Below, in pieces: positions 45,158 through 55,938 of a stretch of DNA of 64,000 bases. Numbering within the stretch: position 1 is the stretch's first letter; each line of letters begins with the position of its first letter. The DNA comes from Cryobacterium sp. HLT2-28 (lineage in GTDB: Bacteria > Actinomycetota > Actinomycetes > Actinomycetales > Microbacteriaceae): assembly GCF_004402495.1 (NCBI RefSeq), contig NZ_SOFH01000009.1:1-64000 (forward strand), written 5' to 3'. The notes beneath the pieces were generated by a model. It did no database searches. It saw only the letters and a list, made by a program, of their open reading frames with translations, and was not told the origin of the DNA. A program made the position numbers and the translations under genes.

Positions 45158-46225
45158 TCAGACCTGGATCTCCGAGACCGGCAGTGTCGAGTCCGCCCCG
45201 AACTCGAGCGACGAGGGCTCGTGCCCGGCCATGATCAACTGAGCGCCGAGGGCGGCGATCATGGCGCCGTTGTCGGTGCAGAGCGACAGGGGCGGGATTC
45301 GGAGGGCGATGCCGACGGCTTCCGTGCGCTCCACGGCCACCTGGCGCAACCGGGCGTTGGCTATCACTCCGCCGCCGAGCAGCAGCCGCGGAACCTCGAA
45401 GTCGACACAGGCGGCAACGGCCTTGGTCAGCAGGATGTCCACGACAGACTCGCGGAAGCTGGCCGCCACGTCGGCGATCGGCACGGGTTCGCCCGCATCC
45501 TGCCGCTGCTCGACCCACCGGGCCACCGAGGTCTTCAGCCCGGAGAAGGAGAAATCGTAGCGGTGCCTGGCCATGTCCTTGGTCTGGCTGAGGCCGCGCG
45601 GGAACCGGATGGCCGCGGGGTTGCCCTCCAGCGCGGCCCGGTCGATCTGCGGGCCGCCGGGGTAGGGCAGACCCAGGATGCGGGCGACCTTGTCGAACGC
45701 CTCCCCCGCCGCGTCGTCGATGGTCTCACCGAGGAGTTCGACATCGGAGACGAGGTCGCGCACGAGCAGCAGGGACGTGTGCCCGCCGGAGACGAGGAGC
45801 GCGATTGTCGGGTACTCGAGCGGAGCACCGGTCTGGTCGTCGTCGATGCGAAGCAGGTCTGCCCCGACGTGCCCGACCAGGTGGTTGACCGCGTAGATCG
45901 GTTTGCCGAGTGAGATCGCCAGGGCCTTGGCCGCCCCGACGCCGACCATGAGCGCTCCGGAGAGACCGGGGCCGCAGGTCACGGCGACCGCGTCGATCTC
46001 GGCCAGGCTGATGCCCGCCTCGGCGGTCGCCGCGCGGATCGCCGGCACGAGCTCCTCGAGGTGGGCGCGGGCGGCGACCTCCGGCACGACGCCCCCATAG
46101 CGGGCGTGTTCGTCCATCGACGAGGCGATCGTGTTGGAGAGCAGGGTGGTGCCGCGCACGATTCCGATCCCGGTCTCGTCGCAGGAGGTCTCGATCCCGA
46201 GTACCAGCGGGTTGGTGCGATTCAT
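45158..46225 (-). CDS. tsaD: tRNA t6A37 threonylcarbamoyltransferase TsaD
   Basis: A 355-residue Kae1/TsaD ASKHA-fold enzyme that transfers threonylcarbamoyl to A37 of ANN-decoding tRNAs. [16 protein letters not shown] starts the fold. The metal-binding histidines are in [26 protein letters not shown] follows, and the C-terminal metal Asp is in [16 protein letters not shown] start overlaps the rimI stop as ATGA. Last of alr-tsaE-tsaB-rimI-tsaD. Confidence 0.97.
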   Translation of the reverse strand: MNRTNPLVLGIETSCDETGIGIVRGTTLLSNTIASSMDEHARYGGVVPEVAARAHLEELVPAIRAATAEAGISLAEIDAVAVTCGPGLSGALMVGVGAAKALAISLGKPIYAVNHLVGHVGADLLRIDDDQTGAPLEYPTIALLVSGGHTSLLLVRDLVSDVELLGETIDDAAGEAFDKVARILGLPYPGGPQIDRAALEGNPAAIRFPRGLSQTKDMARHRYDFSFSGLKTSVARWVEQRQDAGEPVPIADVAASFRESVVDILLTKAVAACVDFEVPRLLLGGGVIANARLRQVAVERTEAVGIALRIPPLSLCTDNGAMIAALGAQLIMAGHEPSSLEFGADSTLPVSEIQV

Positions 46226-46740
46226 TCGGCCGCCTCCGGGCGTTCGGGTTCCGAGGGCACGGTCGGGGCCATCTCCGGGGCCGTCAACCGCACCCGCATC
46301 ACCAGGGCGTCGACATTGTCGGGCTGGTAGTAGCCGCGGCGCACGCCGAGCTCTTCGAAGCCGAGCCGGCTGTAGACCCGCTGGGCCCCCGGGTTGTCGG
46401 CGCGCACCTCGAGGAAGACCTCGCGGGCGCCGCGCAAGCGGGCCTCGGTGAGCAGGGTCTGGACGAGCGTGCGCCCGAGGCCGTGCCCCCTGGCTTCCTC
46501 GGTGACCGCGATCGTCTGGATGTCGCCCTCCGTCGCCCCGCGGGGTGCCTGCAGGCCGGCGTAGGCGTCGATCTGGGTGGGAGCGTCGGGCGGGAACGCC
46601 ACCAGATAGTAGCAGTCCGGGTCGGCGACGTCCCTGTTCATGGCTTCCCTGGACCAGGCGTCGTTCTCGAAGATGCGGGTTTCGAGCGCCATGATGGCGT
46701 CGACGTCGTCGTGGGTGGCCCGCCGCAATTGCCAGGTCAC
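46222..46740 (-). CDS. rimI: ribosomal protein S18 alanine N-acetyltransferase RimI
   Basis: A 172-residue GNAT acetyltransferase. The acetyl-CoA loop is [18 protein letters not shown] (R-G-H-G-L-G), followed by [30 protein letters not shown]. Known RimI modifies S18 and, in actinobacteria, possibly other N-termini. GTG start one base after the tsaB stop; overlaps tsaD by four bases. Confidence 0.93.
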   Translation of the reverse strand: MTWQLRRATHDDVDAIMALETRIFENDAWSREAMNRDVADPDCYYLVAFPPDAPTQIDAYAGLQAPRGATEGDIQTIAVTEEARGHGLGRTLVQTLLTEARLRGAREVFLEVRADNPGAQRVYSRLGFEELGVRRGYYQPDNVDALVMRVRLTAPEMAPTVPSEPERPEAAE

Positions 46741-46741
46741 G

Positions 46742-47374
46742 TCAGCTCACCCGTTTCGGGCCGGTGGACATGGTGACGTCCGGCGACCGCAGGTAGAGCG
46801 CTTCGTCGGCGGCGAAGGCGCGCTGGTGGGCCCAGCTGAGCTCGGCGACCAGCCCCAGCTCGCCGGCGGACACCGTCGCCGCGTCGAAACGGGGCAACCC
46901 GGCGTGGGCCCAGTCGGGCTCCTGCAGCACGGCCGGCTTCGCCACCCCGGGCGGGTCGATGCGGATCGGCAGGCCGACGGCATCCGCCCCGCTGTACGCG
47001 GACCAGTTCACCTCGCGGCGTCGCGCGTCGGTGACCACGACGAGGCCGCCGGCATGGCCGGCCCGGTAGCGTCCGAAGGCGATGGCGTCGTGGCTGACGA
47101 TCGGCACGAACGGCTTGCCGGCGCCGAGGGCGAAGACACGCGCGGCGGCGATCCCCACCCGCAGCCCCGTGAACGGGCCGGGGCCCATTCCGCCGGCGAC
47201 CGCGGAGAGGTGGCCTACTGTGACGCCGGCGGCGGCGAGGCAGTCTGCGATCAGCCGGCCGACCACCTCGGCGTGGCGCATGGTGTCGTCGGTGCCGAGT
47301 TCGGCGAGGATACCGCGCTCGAGGTCGACGACGGCGACACTCGTGCCGGCGGAGGTATCGATGGCGAGAAGCAC
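46742..47374 (-). CDS. tsaB: t6A synthesis scaffold TsaB
   Basis: A 210-residue ASKHA-fold partner of TsaD. MLLAIDTSAGTSVAVVDL and the signature GGMGPGPFTGLRVGIAAARVFA are intact; the C-terminal half is variable as usual. It has no catalytic role but holds TsaD and TsaE. GTG start, ten bases after tsaE. Confidence 0.94.
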   Translation of the reverse strand: MLLAIDTSAGTSVAVVDLERGILAELGTDDTMRHAEVVGRLIADCLAAAGVTVGHLSAVAGGMGPGPFTGLRVGIAAARVFALGAGKPFVPIVSHDAIAFGRYRAGHAGGLVVVTDARRREVNWSAYSGADAVGLPIRIDPPGVAKPAVLQEPDWAHAGLPRFDAATVSAGELGLVAELSWAHQRAFAADEALYLRSPDVTMSTGPKRVS

Positions 47375-47383
47375 CTCACCAGC

Positions 47384-47935
47384 CTATTCGCTGAGCCGCG
47401 CGTCCCCGGCCTCTCCGGCGGCGGCGGGTTCGAATCCGGCGGCCCCCGCCCAGCGCGGACCGTGTGGCGTGATCGTGACCGTGCGGGGCTCGTCGAGGTC
47501 GAGCCCGTCGTCGTCGAGGCCGGATGGCGCGGCCTGCGACGCCCCGAGCGGGCGCTCGATCTCGATGTCCAGCCACGAATCGGTGATGCCGTCCAGCATG
47601 CCGCGGCCCCACTCGACGACGACGATCGAATTCGGGAAATCGATGTCGAGGTCGTCGAGTTCGACGGCGCTCGCCAGGCGGTAGGCGTCGACGTGCACGA
47701 GGGGCGGGCCGCCGACCGTGCTGGGATGCGTGCGGGCGAGCACGAAGGTGGGGCTGGTGACGGAGCCGCGAACCCGCAGGCCAACGCCCAGGCCGCGGGT
47801 GAAGGTGGTCTTCCCCGCTCCGAGCGGCCCGGTGAGCACGACCAGGTCGCCGGCCCGCAGCCGGCCGGCGAGGGCGGCGCCGAAATCGTGCATTCCGTCG
47901 GCGTCGGGGATCACGGTGCGCACGAGGCCGATCAA
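47384..47935 (-). CDS. tsaE: t6A synthesis ATPase TsaE
   Basis: A 183-residue P-loop ATPase of the t6A complex. Walker A LTGPLGAGKTTFTRGLG, then TSPTFVLARTH, LVHVDAYRL and VVVEWGRGMLD. About 30 residues longer than usual, from a C-terminal tail (GPRWAGAAGFEPAAAGEAGD). The TTG at 47935 overlaps the alr stop as TTGA, but GGAGG is very close to it, so a GTG 12 bases downstream is possible. Confidence 0.92.
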   Translation of the reverse strand: MIGLVRTVIPDADGMHDFGAALAGRLRAGDLVVLTGPLGAGKTTFTRGLGVGLRVRGSVTSPTFVLARTHPSTVGGPPLVHVDAYRLASAVELDDLDIDFPNSIVVVEWGRGMLDGITDSWLDIEIERPLGASQAAPSGLDDDGLDLDEPRTVTITPHGPRWAGAAGFEPAAAGEAGDARLSE

Positions 47936-49104
47936 CCCTCCGTGCCGGACTGAGTAGCCTCTCCCGGCTGCCGGTAGCTGCGCGGAACGCGGTGCCCGAT
48001 CCGGGTCACGATCTCGTAGTTGATGGTGCCGGCGGCGTCCGCCCAGTCGGTGGCGCTCGGCGCGCCGGCCCGGGGGTCGCCGAACAGCACCACCTCGTCG
48101 CCGACGGAGACGTTCACCTGGCCGACACTCACCACGAACTGGTCCATCGCGATCCGGCCGACGATCGGATGCGTGCGGCCGCCGATCCGCACGGTCGCGG
48201 CGCCGGACGCCTGCCTGGGCACCCCGTCGGCGTAGCCGAGGGGGACGAGGGCGAGGTTGCCGTCTTCGGGCGCCCGCCAGAGGTAGTCGTAGGAGACCCC
48301 GGCGCCGGCGGCGACCCGGCGCACGGCGGCGACCCTCCCGCGCAGGGTCATCGCGGGGACGAGACCCAGGTCGTGCGAGTTCTGGTCCTCGAACGGCGAC
48401 AACCCGTACAGGCCGATGCCGATCCGCACCATCGAGAACCGCGCTGCCGGCAGCCGGAGCGCGGCGGCCGTCGAGGCAAGGTGGATCAGGCTCGGGGCCA
48501 GTCCGGCGTCGGCGGCCAGCCGCACGCCGCGCTCGAACCGGCCGACCGCATCCGCGTCGTCGGACGGGGACGCGTTCGAGAGGTGGCTGAAGAGACCGCG
48601 CACGCGGAGCAGTCCGGCCCGCTCCAACCCGGCGGCCAGTGCGAACACGTCGGCCCAGTCCGGTTCGTGCACGCCGTTGCGGTTGAGCCCGGTCTCGAGT
48701 TTGAGCTGAACCGAGGCCGTGCGGCCGAGGGCTGCCGCGGCATCCGCCGCCTGCCGCAGCTGGCGTGCCGACGACAGGCCGAGGTCGATGTCCTGGCTGA
48801 TCGCCGCCCTGAAGTCGACGTCAGGGTCGTGCAACCAGGCGAGGATGGGCGCGTCGATGCCGCCGGCGCGCAATTGGAGCGCCTCGTCGACGTCGGCGAC
48901 CCCGAGCCAGTCCGCCCCGGCGGCGAGCGCCGTGCGGGCCACCGGCAGTGCGCCATGGCCATAGGCGTTCGCCTTCACCACCGCCATCAGGTGCGGAGTG
49001 CCGATCAGGGTGCGCAGGTGGGCGACGTTGGCGGCGATCGCGCCGAGGTCGATGACCGCCTCCCGGAAGCCCGTCACGAGACGACGCCCGCCATGAGGAC
49101 GCAC
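47932..49104 (-). CDS. alr: alanine racemase
   Basis: A 390-residue PLP enzyme that makes D-alanine for peptidoglycan. The PLP Lys is in [17 protein letters not shown], the PLP-contacting [10 protein letters not shown] lies near the end of the barrel, and the C-terminal domain has the catalytic Tyr region ([11 protein letters not shown]) and [17 protein letters not shown] start one base after the acpS stop, although a later GTG ([12 protein letters not shown]) is nearer the family start. Confidence 0.95.
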   Translation of the reverse strand: MRPHGGRRLVTGFREAVIDLGAIAANVAHLRTLIGTPHLMAVVKANAYGHGALPVARTALAAGADWLGVADVDEALQLRAGGIDAPILAWLHDPDVDFRAAISQDIDLGLSSARQLRQAADAAAALGRTASVQLKLETGLNRNGVHEPDWADVFALAAGLERAGLLRVRGLFSHLSNASPSDDADAVGRFERGVRLAADAGLAPSLIHLASTAAALRLPAARFSMVRIGIGLYGLSPFEDQNSHDLGLVPAMTLRGRVAAVRRVAAGAGVSYDYLWRAPEDGNLALVPLGYADGVPRQASGAATVRIGGRTHPIVGRIAMDQFVVSVGQVNVSVGDEVVLFGDPRAGAPSATDWADAAGTINYEIVTRIGHRVPRSYRQPGEATQSGTEG

Positions 49105-49105
49105 G

Positions 49106-49462
49106 TCATGAGTCGCCCTCGGCGACCACGAAGGCGCAGGCCACGCCGGCGTCGTGCGTCATCGTCAGGTGGACCGTGCTGATCCTCCGCGCCCGCAGCG
49201 CCTCGGCCACTCCGCCGGTGAGGTGGAAGCCGGGGTTGCCGTGTTCGTCGGCGACGACCTCCATCTCCTGCCAGGTTGCCCCCGCGCTGTCGCCGAGGGC
49301 CTTGATCAGCGCCTCCTTGGCGGCGAACCGGGCGGCCAGCGAATGCACGGGCAGCTCGCGTTCGGCGGCAGTGAACAGCCGCGGCACCAGTCCGGGCGTG
49401 CGCAGCACCTGGCGTTCGAAGCGGGCGAGGTCGACGATGTCGACCCCGATGCCTCGAATCAT
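49106..49462 (-). CDS. acpS: holo-[acyl-carrier-protein] synthase
   Basis: A 118-residue 4'-phosphopantetheinyl transferase that activates ACP for fatty-acid synthesis. Mg-binding Asp in [13 protein letters not shown] and Glu in [14 protein letters not shown] are present, and [17 protein letters not shown] is the typical C-terminal strand pair. ATG start. 34 bases after glmS, before alr. Confidence 0.95.
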   Translation of the reverse strand: MIRGIGVDIVDLARFERQVLRTPGLVPRLFTAAERELPVHSLAARFAAKEALIKALGDSAGATWQEMEVVADEHGNPGFHLTGGVAEALRARRISTVHLTMTHDAGVACAFVVAEGDS

Positions 49463-49496
49463 GCGACGACCTCGCCCATCCCGTTCCCGACGACCG

Positions 49497-51347
<1,851 letters not shown>

Positions 51348-51380
51348 GGACCCGATTTTAGTCGGACTAAGCTTGGGGAA

Positions 51381-52337
51381 ATGTCCGATCCGGTTGCGAG
51401 CCCCTGGAAGAACGGCCATGGAACCCCGTTCGTCGAGCTCGACCGGGCCGACTGGGCCGCTCTCGCCCCCACGACGATGCTGCCGCTCCGGGAGACGGAG
51501 ATCGTGCAGCTGCGGGGCCTCGGCGAACCGCTCGACCTCAGTGAGGTGACGGATGTCTACCTTCCCCTGAGCCGGCTGCTCAACCTCTACGCCGCAGGAG
51601 CCAGGCAGCTGCACCGGGCCACCAGCGACTTCCTCGGCGAGCGGGCGCAGCGCACGCCGTTCGTGATCGGCGTCGCCGGATCCGTCGCGGTCGGCAAGTC
51701 CACCATCGCCCGCCTGCTGCGGGAACTCCTCGCCCGGTGGGAGGACACCCCCCGGGTGGAACTCGTGACCACCGACGGTTTCCTCTTCCCCAACGCCGAA
51801 CTGGGCCGGCGCGGCCTGATGGACCGCAAGGGATTCCCTGAATCGTACGACCGGCGCGCCCTGCTCCGCTTCGTGGCCGCGGTCAAGAGCGGCGCCGCCG
51901 AGGTGCGGGCCCCGTTCTACTCGCACCTGAGCTACGACATCGTCCCGGACGCCCAGATCGTGGTCCGCCAGCCCGACATCCTGATCGTCGAAGGTCTCAA
52001 TGTGCTCCAGCCTCCGGGGCCGGGGCACGGGCTGTCGGTCAGCGACCTGTTCGACTTCACCGTGTTCGTCGACGCCCGCACCCAGGACATCGCCCGCTGG
52101 TACGAGGAACGCTTCCTCAAGCTCCAGCGGGGAGCGTTCACAAACCCGAAGTCGTACTTCCACCGCTTCTCCACGCTGACCGAGGCGGAGGCGCGCAGTC
52201 GGGCGCGGTCGATCTGGACCGAGATCAACGAGCCCAACCTGGTGCACAACATCCGCCCGACCAGGTCACGGGCGACTCTCGTGCTGCGCAAAGACCCCAA
52301 CCACGCCGTCTCGAAGGTGCTCCTGCGAAAGGTGTGA
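51381..52337 (+). CDS. coaA: type I pantothenate kinase
   Basis: A 318-residue kinase for the first step of CoA synthesis. The P-loop is [18 protein letters not shown], followed by [29 protein letters not shown] and [13 protein letters not shown], then [13 protein letters not shown]-terminal [22 protein letters not shown] is typical of actinobacterial CoaA. The ATG at 51381 is the family start; the much longer open frame upstream is antisense to glmS. Confidence 0.97.
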   Translation: MSDPVASPWKNGHGTPFVELDRADWAALAPTTMLPLRETEIVQLRGLGEPLDLSEVTDVYLPLSRLLNLYAAGARQLHRATSDFLGERAQRTPFVIGVAGSVAVGKSTIARLLRELLARWEDTPRVELVTTDGFLFPNAELGRRGLMDRKGFPESYDRRALLRFVAAVKSGAAEVRAPFYSHLSYDIVPDAQIVVRQPDILIVEGLNVLQPPGPGHGLSVSDLFDFTVFVDARTQDIARWYEERFLKLQRGAFTNPKSYFHRFSTLTEAEARSRARSIWTEINEPNLVHNIRPTRSRATLVLRKDPNHAVSKVLLRKV

Positions 52338-52414
52338 CTCGCCCCCGCGGCAACTCGCACCGGCGCTCGTGGACTCAGGCTCGGCAGGACGTTCGCGGCA
52401 GCGGTTCCGGTCGC

Positions 52415-53776
52415 TCAAAGGGCCAGGCACTCCCGCACGACGCCGGCGAGGGTGTGCGCCAGCCGGTCGGCGGTCGCCTGGTCGGCAGCCTCGACCATGA
52501 CGCGCACCATCGGCTCGGTGCCCGACGGGCGCAGCAGCACCCGCCCGGTCTCGCCGAGTTCGGCCTCGGCCGCGAGCACCGCGGAGGCGATGGTGTCGTC
52601 GTGCCCCAGCGCGTGGTGGTCGACGCCGCGCACGTTCACCAGGATCTGCGGGTAGACCGTCATCACGGATGCCAGTTCGGCGAGTGTCTTCCCGGTGCGG
52701 GCCATCTCGGCGACGAGGTGAAGTCCGGTGAGGATGCCGTCACCGGTCGTGGCGAACTTGGTCATGATCACGTGGCCGGACTGTTCGCCGCCCAGGGAGA
52801 GATCGTGTTCGTTGAGCGCTTCGAGCACGTACCGGTCGCCGACCTTGGTCTCGATCATGCGGATGTCGTTGGCCGCCATGGCCTTGCGCAGGCCGAGATT
52901 GCTCATCACCGTCGCGACGAGGGTACGGTCCTTGAGCACGCCGCGCTCGGCCATCGACACCGCGAGGATCGCCATGATCTGGTCACCGTCGACGATGTTG
53001 CCGTCGCGGTCCACCGCGAGGCACCGGTCGGCGTCGCCGTCATGCGCGATGCCGATGTCGGCTCCGCTGGCGAGCACGGCGGCGGCGAGGTTGTCGAGGT
53101 GGGTCGAGCCGACGCCGTCGTTGATGTTGAGACCGTCGGGGTCGGCGCCGATCACGGTCAGGCGCGCGCCGGCATCCGTGAAGACCTGCGGCGAGACGCC
53201 GGCGGCGGCGCCGTGGGCGCAGTCGAGCACGACGTGGATGCCGTCGAGGCGGTTCGGCAGGGTGCTGAGCAGGTGCACGACGTACCGGTCCTCGGCGTCG
53301 GCGAACCTGCGGATGCGGCCCACGTCACCGCCGATCGGCGTGAGGTTGGGTCCCGCGAGGTGCTCCTCGATGCGGTCCTCGACGTCGTCGGGGAGCTTGG
53401 TGCCACCGAAGGCGAAAATCTTGATCCCGTTGTCGGGAGCGGCGTTGTGGGAGGCGGAGATCATCACGCCGAAGTCGGCGCCGATGTCCGATATCAGGAA
53501 TGCGGCGGCGGGCGTCGGGATGACGCCGGCGTCGAGAACGTCCACCCCGGAGCTGGCCAGGCCTGCTGCGACGGCGGCGGAGATGAACTCGCCGGAAATG
53601 CGGGGGTCGCGGGCGAGCACCGCCACGGGGCGGCGGCCTTCCGCGAGACGCAGCCTGGCGCGGCGGCCCTGGGTGAGTACCGCCGCACTGGCCTGCGCGA
53701 GTGAGAGGGCCAGGCCAGCCGTGAGATCACGGTTGGCCAGGCCCCGAACACCGTCGGTACCGAATAGTCGAGGCAT
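52415..53776 (-). CDS. glmM: phosphoglucosamine mutase
   Basis: A 453-residue enzyme that converts GlcN-6-P to GlcN-1-P for UDP-GlcNAc synthesis. The phosphoserine loop is [18 protein letters not shown], the metal loop [14 protein letters not shown], the sugar loop [10 protein letters not shown], and the phosphate loop [14 protein letters not shown]. Length is typical. ATG start. It follows rpsI on minus, as in mycobacteria. Confidence 0.98.
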   Translation of the reverse strand: MPRLFGTDGVRGLANRDLTAGLALSLAQASAAVLTQGRRARLRLAEGRRPVAVLARDPRISGEFISAAVAAGLASSGVDVLDAGVIPTPAAAFLISDIGADFGVMISASHNAAPDNGIKIFAFGGTKLPDDVEDRIEEHLAGPNLTPIGGDVGRIRRFADAEDRYVVHLLSTLPNRLDGIHVVLDCAHGAAAGVSPQVFTDAGARLTVIGADPDGLNINDGVGSTHLDNLAAAVLASGADIGIAHDGDADRCLAVDRDGNIVDGDQIMAILAVSMAERGVLKDRTLVATVMSNLGLRKAMAANDIRMIETKVGDRYVLEALNEHDLSLGGEQSGHVIMTKFATTGDGILTGLHLVAEMARTGKTLAELASVMTVYPQILVNVRGVDHHALGHDDTIASAVLAAEAELGETGRVLLRPSGTEPMVRVMVEAADQATADRLAHTLAGVVRECLAL

Positions 53777-53794
53777 CTGGTACCGGCTATCGAG

Positions 53795-54280
53795 TTAGCG
53801 CTTGGAGAACTGAGGCGCCTTACGGGCCTTCTTGAGTCCGGCCTTCTTACGCTCCTTGACGCGGGCGTCACGGTTGAGGAAGCCGGCCTTCTTCAGGATG
53901 GCGCGGTTGTTCTCCTCGTCGATCTGGTTCAGCGAACGCGCGATGCCGAGACGCAGGGCGCCGGCCTGGCCGGACGGGCCACCACCGGTGATGCGGGCGA
54001 TGACGTCGTAGCTGCCGATGAGGTCGAGCACCTTGAACGGGTCGTTGATCAGCTGCTGGTGCAGCTTGTTCGGGAAGTAGTCCCCGAATTCGCGGCCGTT
54101 CACCGTGATGGTGCCCGAGCCGGGAACGATGCGCACGCGGGCGATGGCCTGCTTGCGACGTCCCACGGCTGCGCCGGGAACGTTGAGGATGGCGCGGGGC
54201 GCCTTGGTTGCGGTCTCGGCGGGAGTCTCGGTCGAGTAGCTCTCCGGAGCCTGGTCAATCTGGTCTGCGATCTTCGCCAC
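53795..54280 (-). CDS. rpsI: 30S ribosomal protein S9
   Basis: 161 residues. The S9 fold starts at [63 protein letters not shown] and the end [21 protein letters not shown] are canonical. An N-terminal extension of about 35 residues ([21 protein letters not shown]) is usual in actinobacteria. GTG start; 49 bases after rplM. Confidence 0.98.
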   Translation of the reverse strand: MAKIADQIDQAPESYSTETPAETATKAPRAILNVPGAAVGRRKQAIARVRIVPGSGTITVNGREFGDYFPNKLHQQLINDPFKVLDLIGSYDVIARITGGGPSGQAGALRLGIARSLNQIDEENNRAILKKAGFLNRDARVKERKKAGLKKARKAPQFSKR

Positions 54281-54329
54281 GATGTAGTGAATCCTTTTTT
54301 CTTAGAGTCGAGAAGTCTGGTGGCCGGCG

Positions 54330-54776
54330 CTACTGAGCGACCTGGGAGAGGGTGTACGGCTTCGGCTGCTGGGCAGCGTGCGGGTGCTCCGGGCCGGCGT
54401 AGACCTTCAGCTTGGCCAACTGGGCGCGGCCGAGCGTGTTCTTCGGCAGCATGCCACGGATGGCCTTTTCCACTGCACGGGTCGGGTGCTTCTCGAGCAT
54501 CTCCGAGTAGTTGGTGGCCGTGAGGCCGCCCGGGTAACCGGAGTGGCGGTACGCCATCTTCAGGTCGAGCTTCTTGCCGGTGAGGGCGATCTTCTCGGCG
54601 TTGATGATGATGACGAAATCGCCCATGTCCATGTGGGGAGAGAACGTTGCCTTGTGCTTTCCACGGAGGAGAACGGCGGCGTGGCTGGCAAGACGACCGA
54701 GAACGATGTCTGTGGCGTCGATGACGACCCAGTCGTGCTGGACTTCGCTTGCCTTGGGAGTGTAAGTGCGCGTCAC
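54330..54776 (-). CDS. rplM: 50S ribosomal protein L13
   Basis: 148 residues. [42 protein letters not shown] and the [17 protein letters not shown] block are diagnostic. I chose the GTG at 54776 (V-T-R-T-Y-T-P-K), the family start; the open frame continues upstream through the leader without homology. First gene of rplM-rpsI, with its own promoter. Confidence 0.98.
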   Translation of the reverse strand: MTRTYTPKASEVQHDWVVIDATDIVLGRLASHAAVLLRGKHKATFSPHMDMGDFVIIINAEKIALTGKKLDLKMAYRHSGYPGGLTATNYSEMLEKHPTRAVEKAIRGMLPKNTLGRAQLAKLKVYAGPEHPHAAQQPKPYTLSQVAQ

Positions 54777-54829
54777 TATTGAGCTGCTTTCTTGTTCGAA
54801 CGGAGGTGTTCGTGAATCCCGCTCCGGGT

Positions 54830-54850
54830 GTGTTCCAAATCTGGGAACAC
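54830..54850 (-). ncRNA. hairpin in the rplM leader
   Basis: A perfect seven-base stem (gtgttcc/ggaacac) with a seven-base loop in the roughly 125-base untranslated leader of rplM. It could be an autoregulatory site, but I recognise no known leader class. Confidence 0.4.
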
Positions 54851-54908
54851 GATCGATGGAGGGCTCACGTTCGTGTGCCTGGCTGCAACGCACAGACACC
54901 AAAGATCA

Positions 54909-54938
54909 ATAGTAGTGGCTCCGGCCGCCGGAGCGCAA
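54909..54938 (-). promoter_or_regulatory. rplM-rpsI promoter
   Basis: Minus-strand -35 TTGCGC (54933-54938), 18-base spacer, -10 TACTAT (54909-54914). It lies in the 183-base gap between truA and rplM and would give a leader of about 125 bases. Confidence 0.68.
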
Positions 54939-54959
54939 TTCCCCGTCGGCGGACGGCGC

Positions 54960-55877
54960 CTATTCCGTGTCGTCGATGAGTTCGCGGCGCGCCCTGGTCT
55001 CCCGGGCCCGGGCCGCGAGCTGCTCGTCGGCAGGGTAGGCGACCTCCATCAGAGTCAGCCCCTGCGGCGGCATCACCTTGAATTCGCTGGTCCTGGCCCG
55101 CTCGATCCGGAGGTCGACCAGCCGGTCCCCGGCCAGCCGGCCCTCGCCGACGGCGACGCAGGCGCCGACCAGGGCCCGCACCATGCTGTGGCAGAAGGCG
55201 TCCGCCTGCACGGATGCGACGAGCACGCCGTCCGGATCCCGTCGCCAGTGGAACTCCTGCAGTGTGCGGATGGTCGTCGCGCCCGGGCGCGGCTTGCAGT
55301 AGGTGGCGAAGTCGTGCAAGCCGATCAGCGTCGCCGCGGCTTCCGCCATCTTGTCCACATCGAGCCGGAACCCGTGCCAGGTGGTGCGGAACCGTTGCAG
55401 CGGGTCGTGGCCGAGAACGGAATCCGCGATCCGGTACTCGTACCGCCGCCACAGGGGCGAGAAGCGCGCGTCGAAGCCGGGTGGGGCGATACTCGAGGAC
55501 TTGAGCACGATCTCGGGCTGGGTGACGAGGATGCCGCTCAGCCGCCGCTGCACCATCACCGCGAGTGGCGTCGGCGGGCGCCCCTTGCCGCGGCTGACCC
55601 GCACGAGACTGTCCGCCTGCTCCGCGTTCAGGTCGAAGTGCGCGACCTGCCCGGCGGCGTGCACCCCGGCATCCGTTCTCCCCGCGACGGTCAGGACCGG
55701 GGTCGGCGGGTGACTGTGAAGGATGCCGGCGAGCCCCGCCTCGATCTGGCCCTGCACGGTGCGCAGGCCCGGCTGGGTGGCCCACCCGGACATGCCGGTG
55801 CCGTCGTAGGCGATATCGAGCCTGATCCGGGTCGTTTCCGGCGGAAGGGTCTCGTCGAACACCGGGGGAAGAATCAC
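54960..55877 (-). CDS. truA: tRNA pseudouridine(38-40) synthase
   Basis: A 305-residue enzyme that isomerises U38-U40 of tRNA anticodon arms. The catalytic Asp is in VAGRTDAGVHAAGQVAHF, IRLDIAYDGTGMSGWATQPG opens the fold, and QADAFCHSMVRALVGACVAVGEG is the C-terminal signature. GTG start. Usually follows rplQ; here an acyltransferase gene on plus separates them. Divergent from that gene, with a seven-base-stem hairpin (55900-55920) in the 61-base gap. Confidence 0.96.
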   Translation of the reverse strand: MILPPVFDETLPPETTRIRLDIAYDGTGMSGWATQPGLRTVQGQIEAGLAGILHSHPPTPVLTVAGRTDAGVHAAGQVAHFDLNAEQADSLVRVSRGKGRPPTPLAVMVQRRLSGILVTQPEIVLKSSSIAPPGFDARFSPLWRRYEYRIADSVLGHDPLQRFRTTWHGFRLDVDKMAEAAATLIGLHDFATYCKPRPGATTIRTLQEFHWRRDPDGVLVASVQADAFCHSMVRALVGACVAVGEGRLAGDRLVDLRIERARTSEFKVMPPQGLTLMEVAYPADEQLAARARETRARRELIDDTE

Positions 55878-55938
55878 GGAGGTAAGTGTATGGGCCGGGC
55901 CGGGTTATCGTTGAACCCGGACAGCGTCCGCTCCCGCC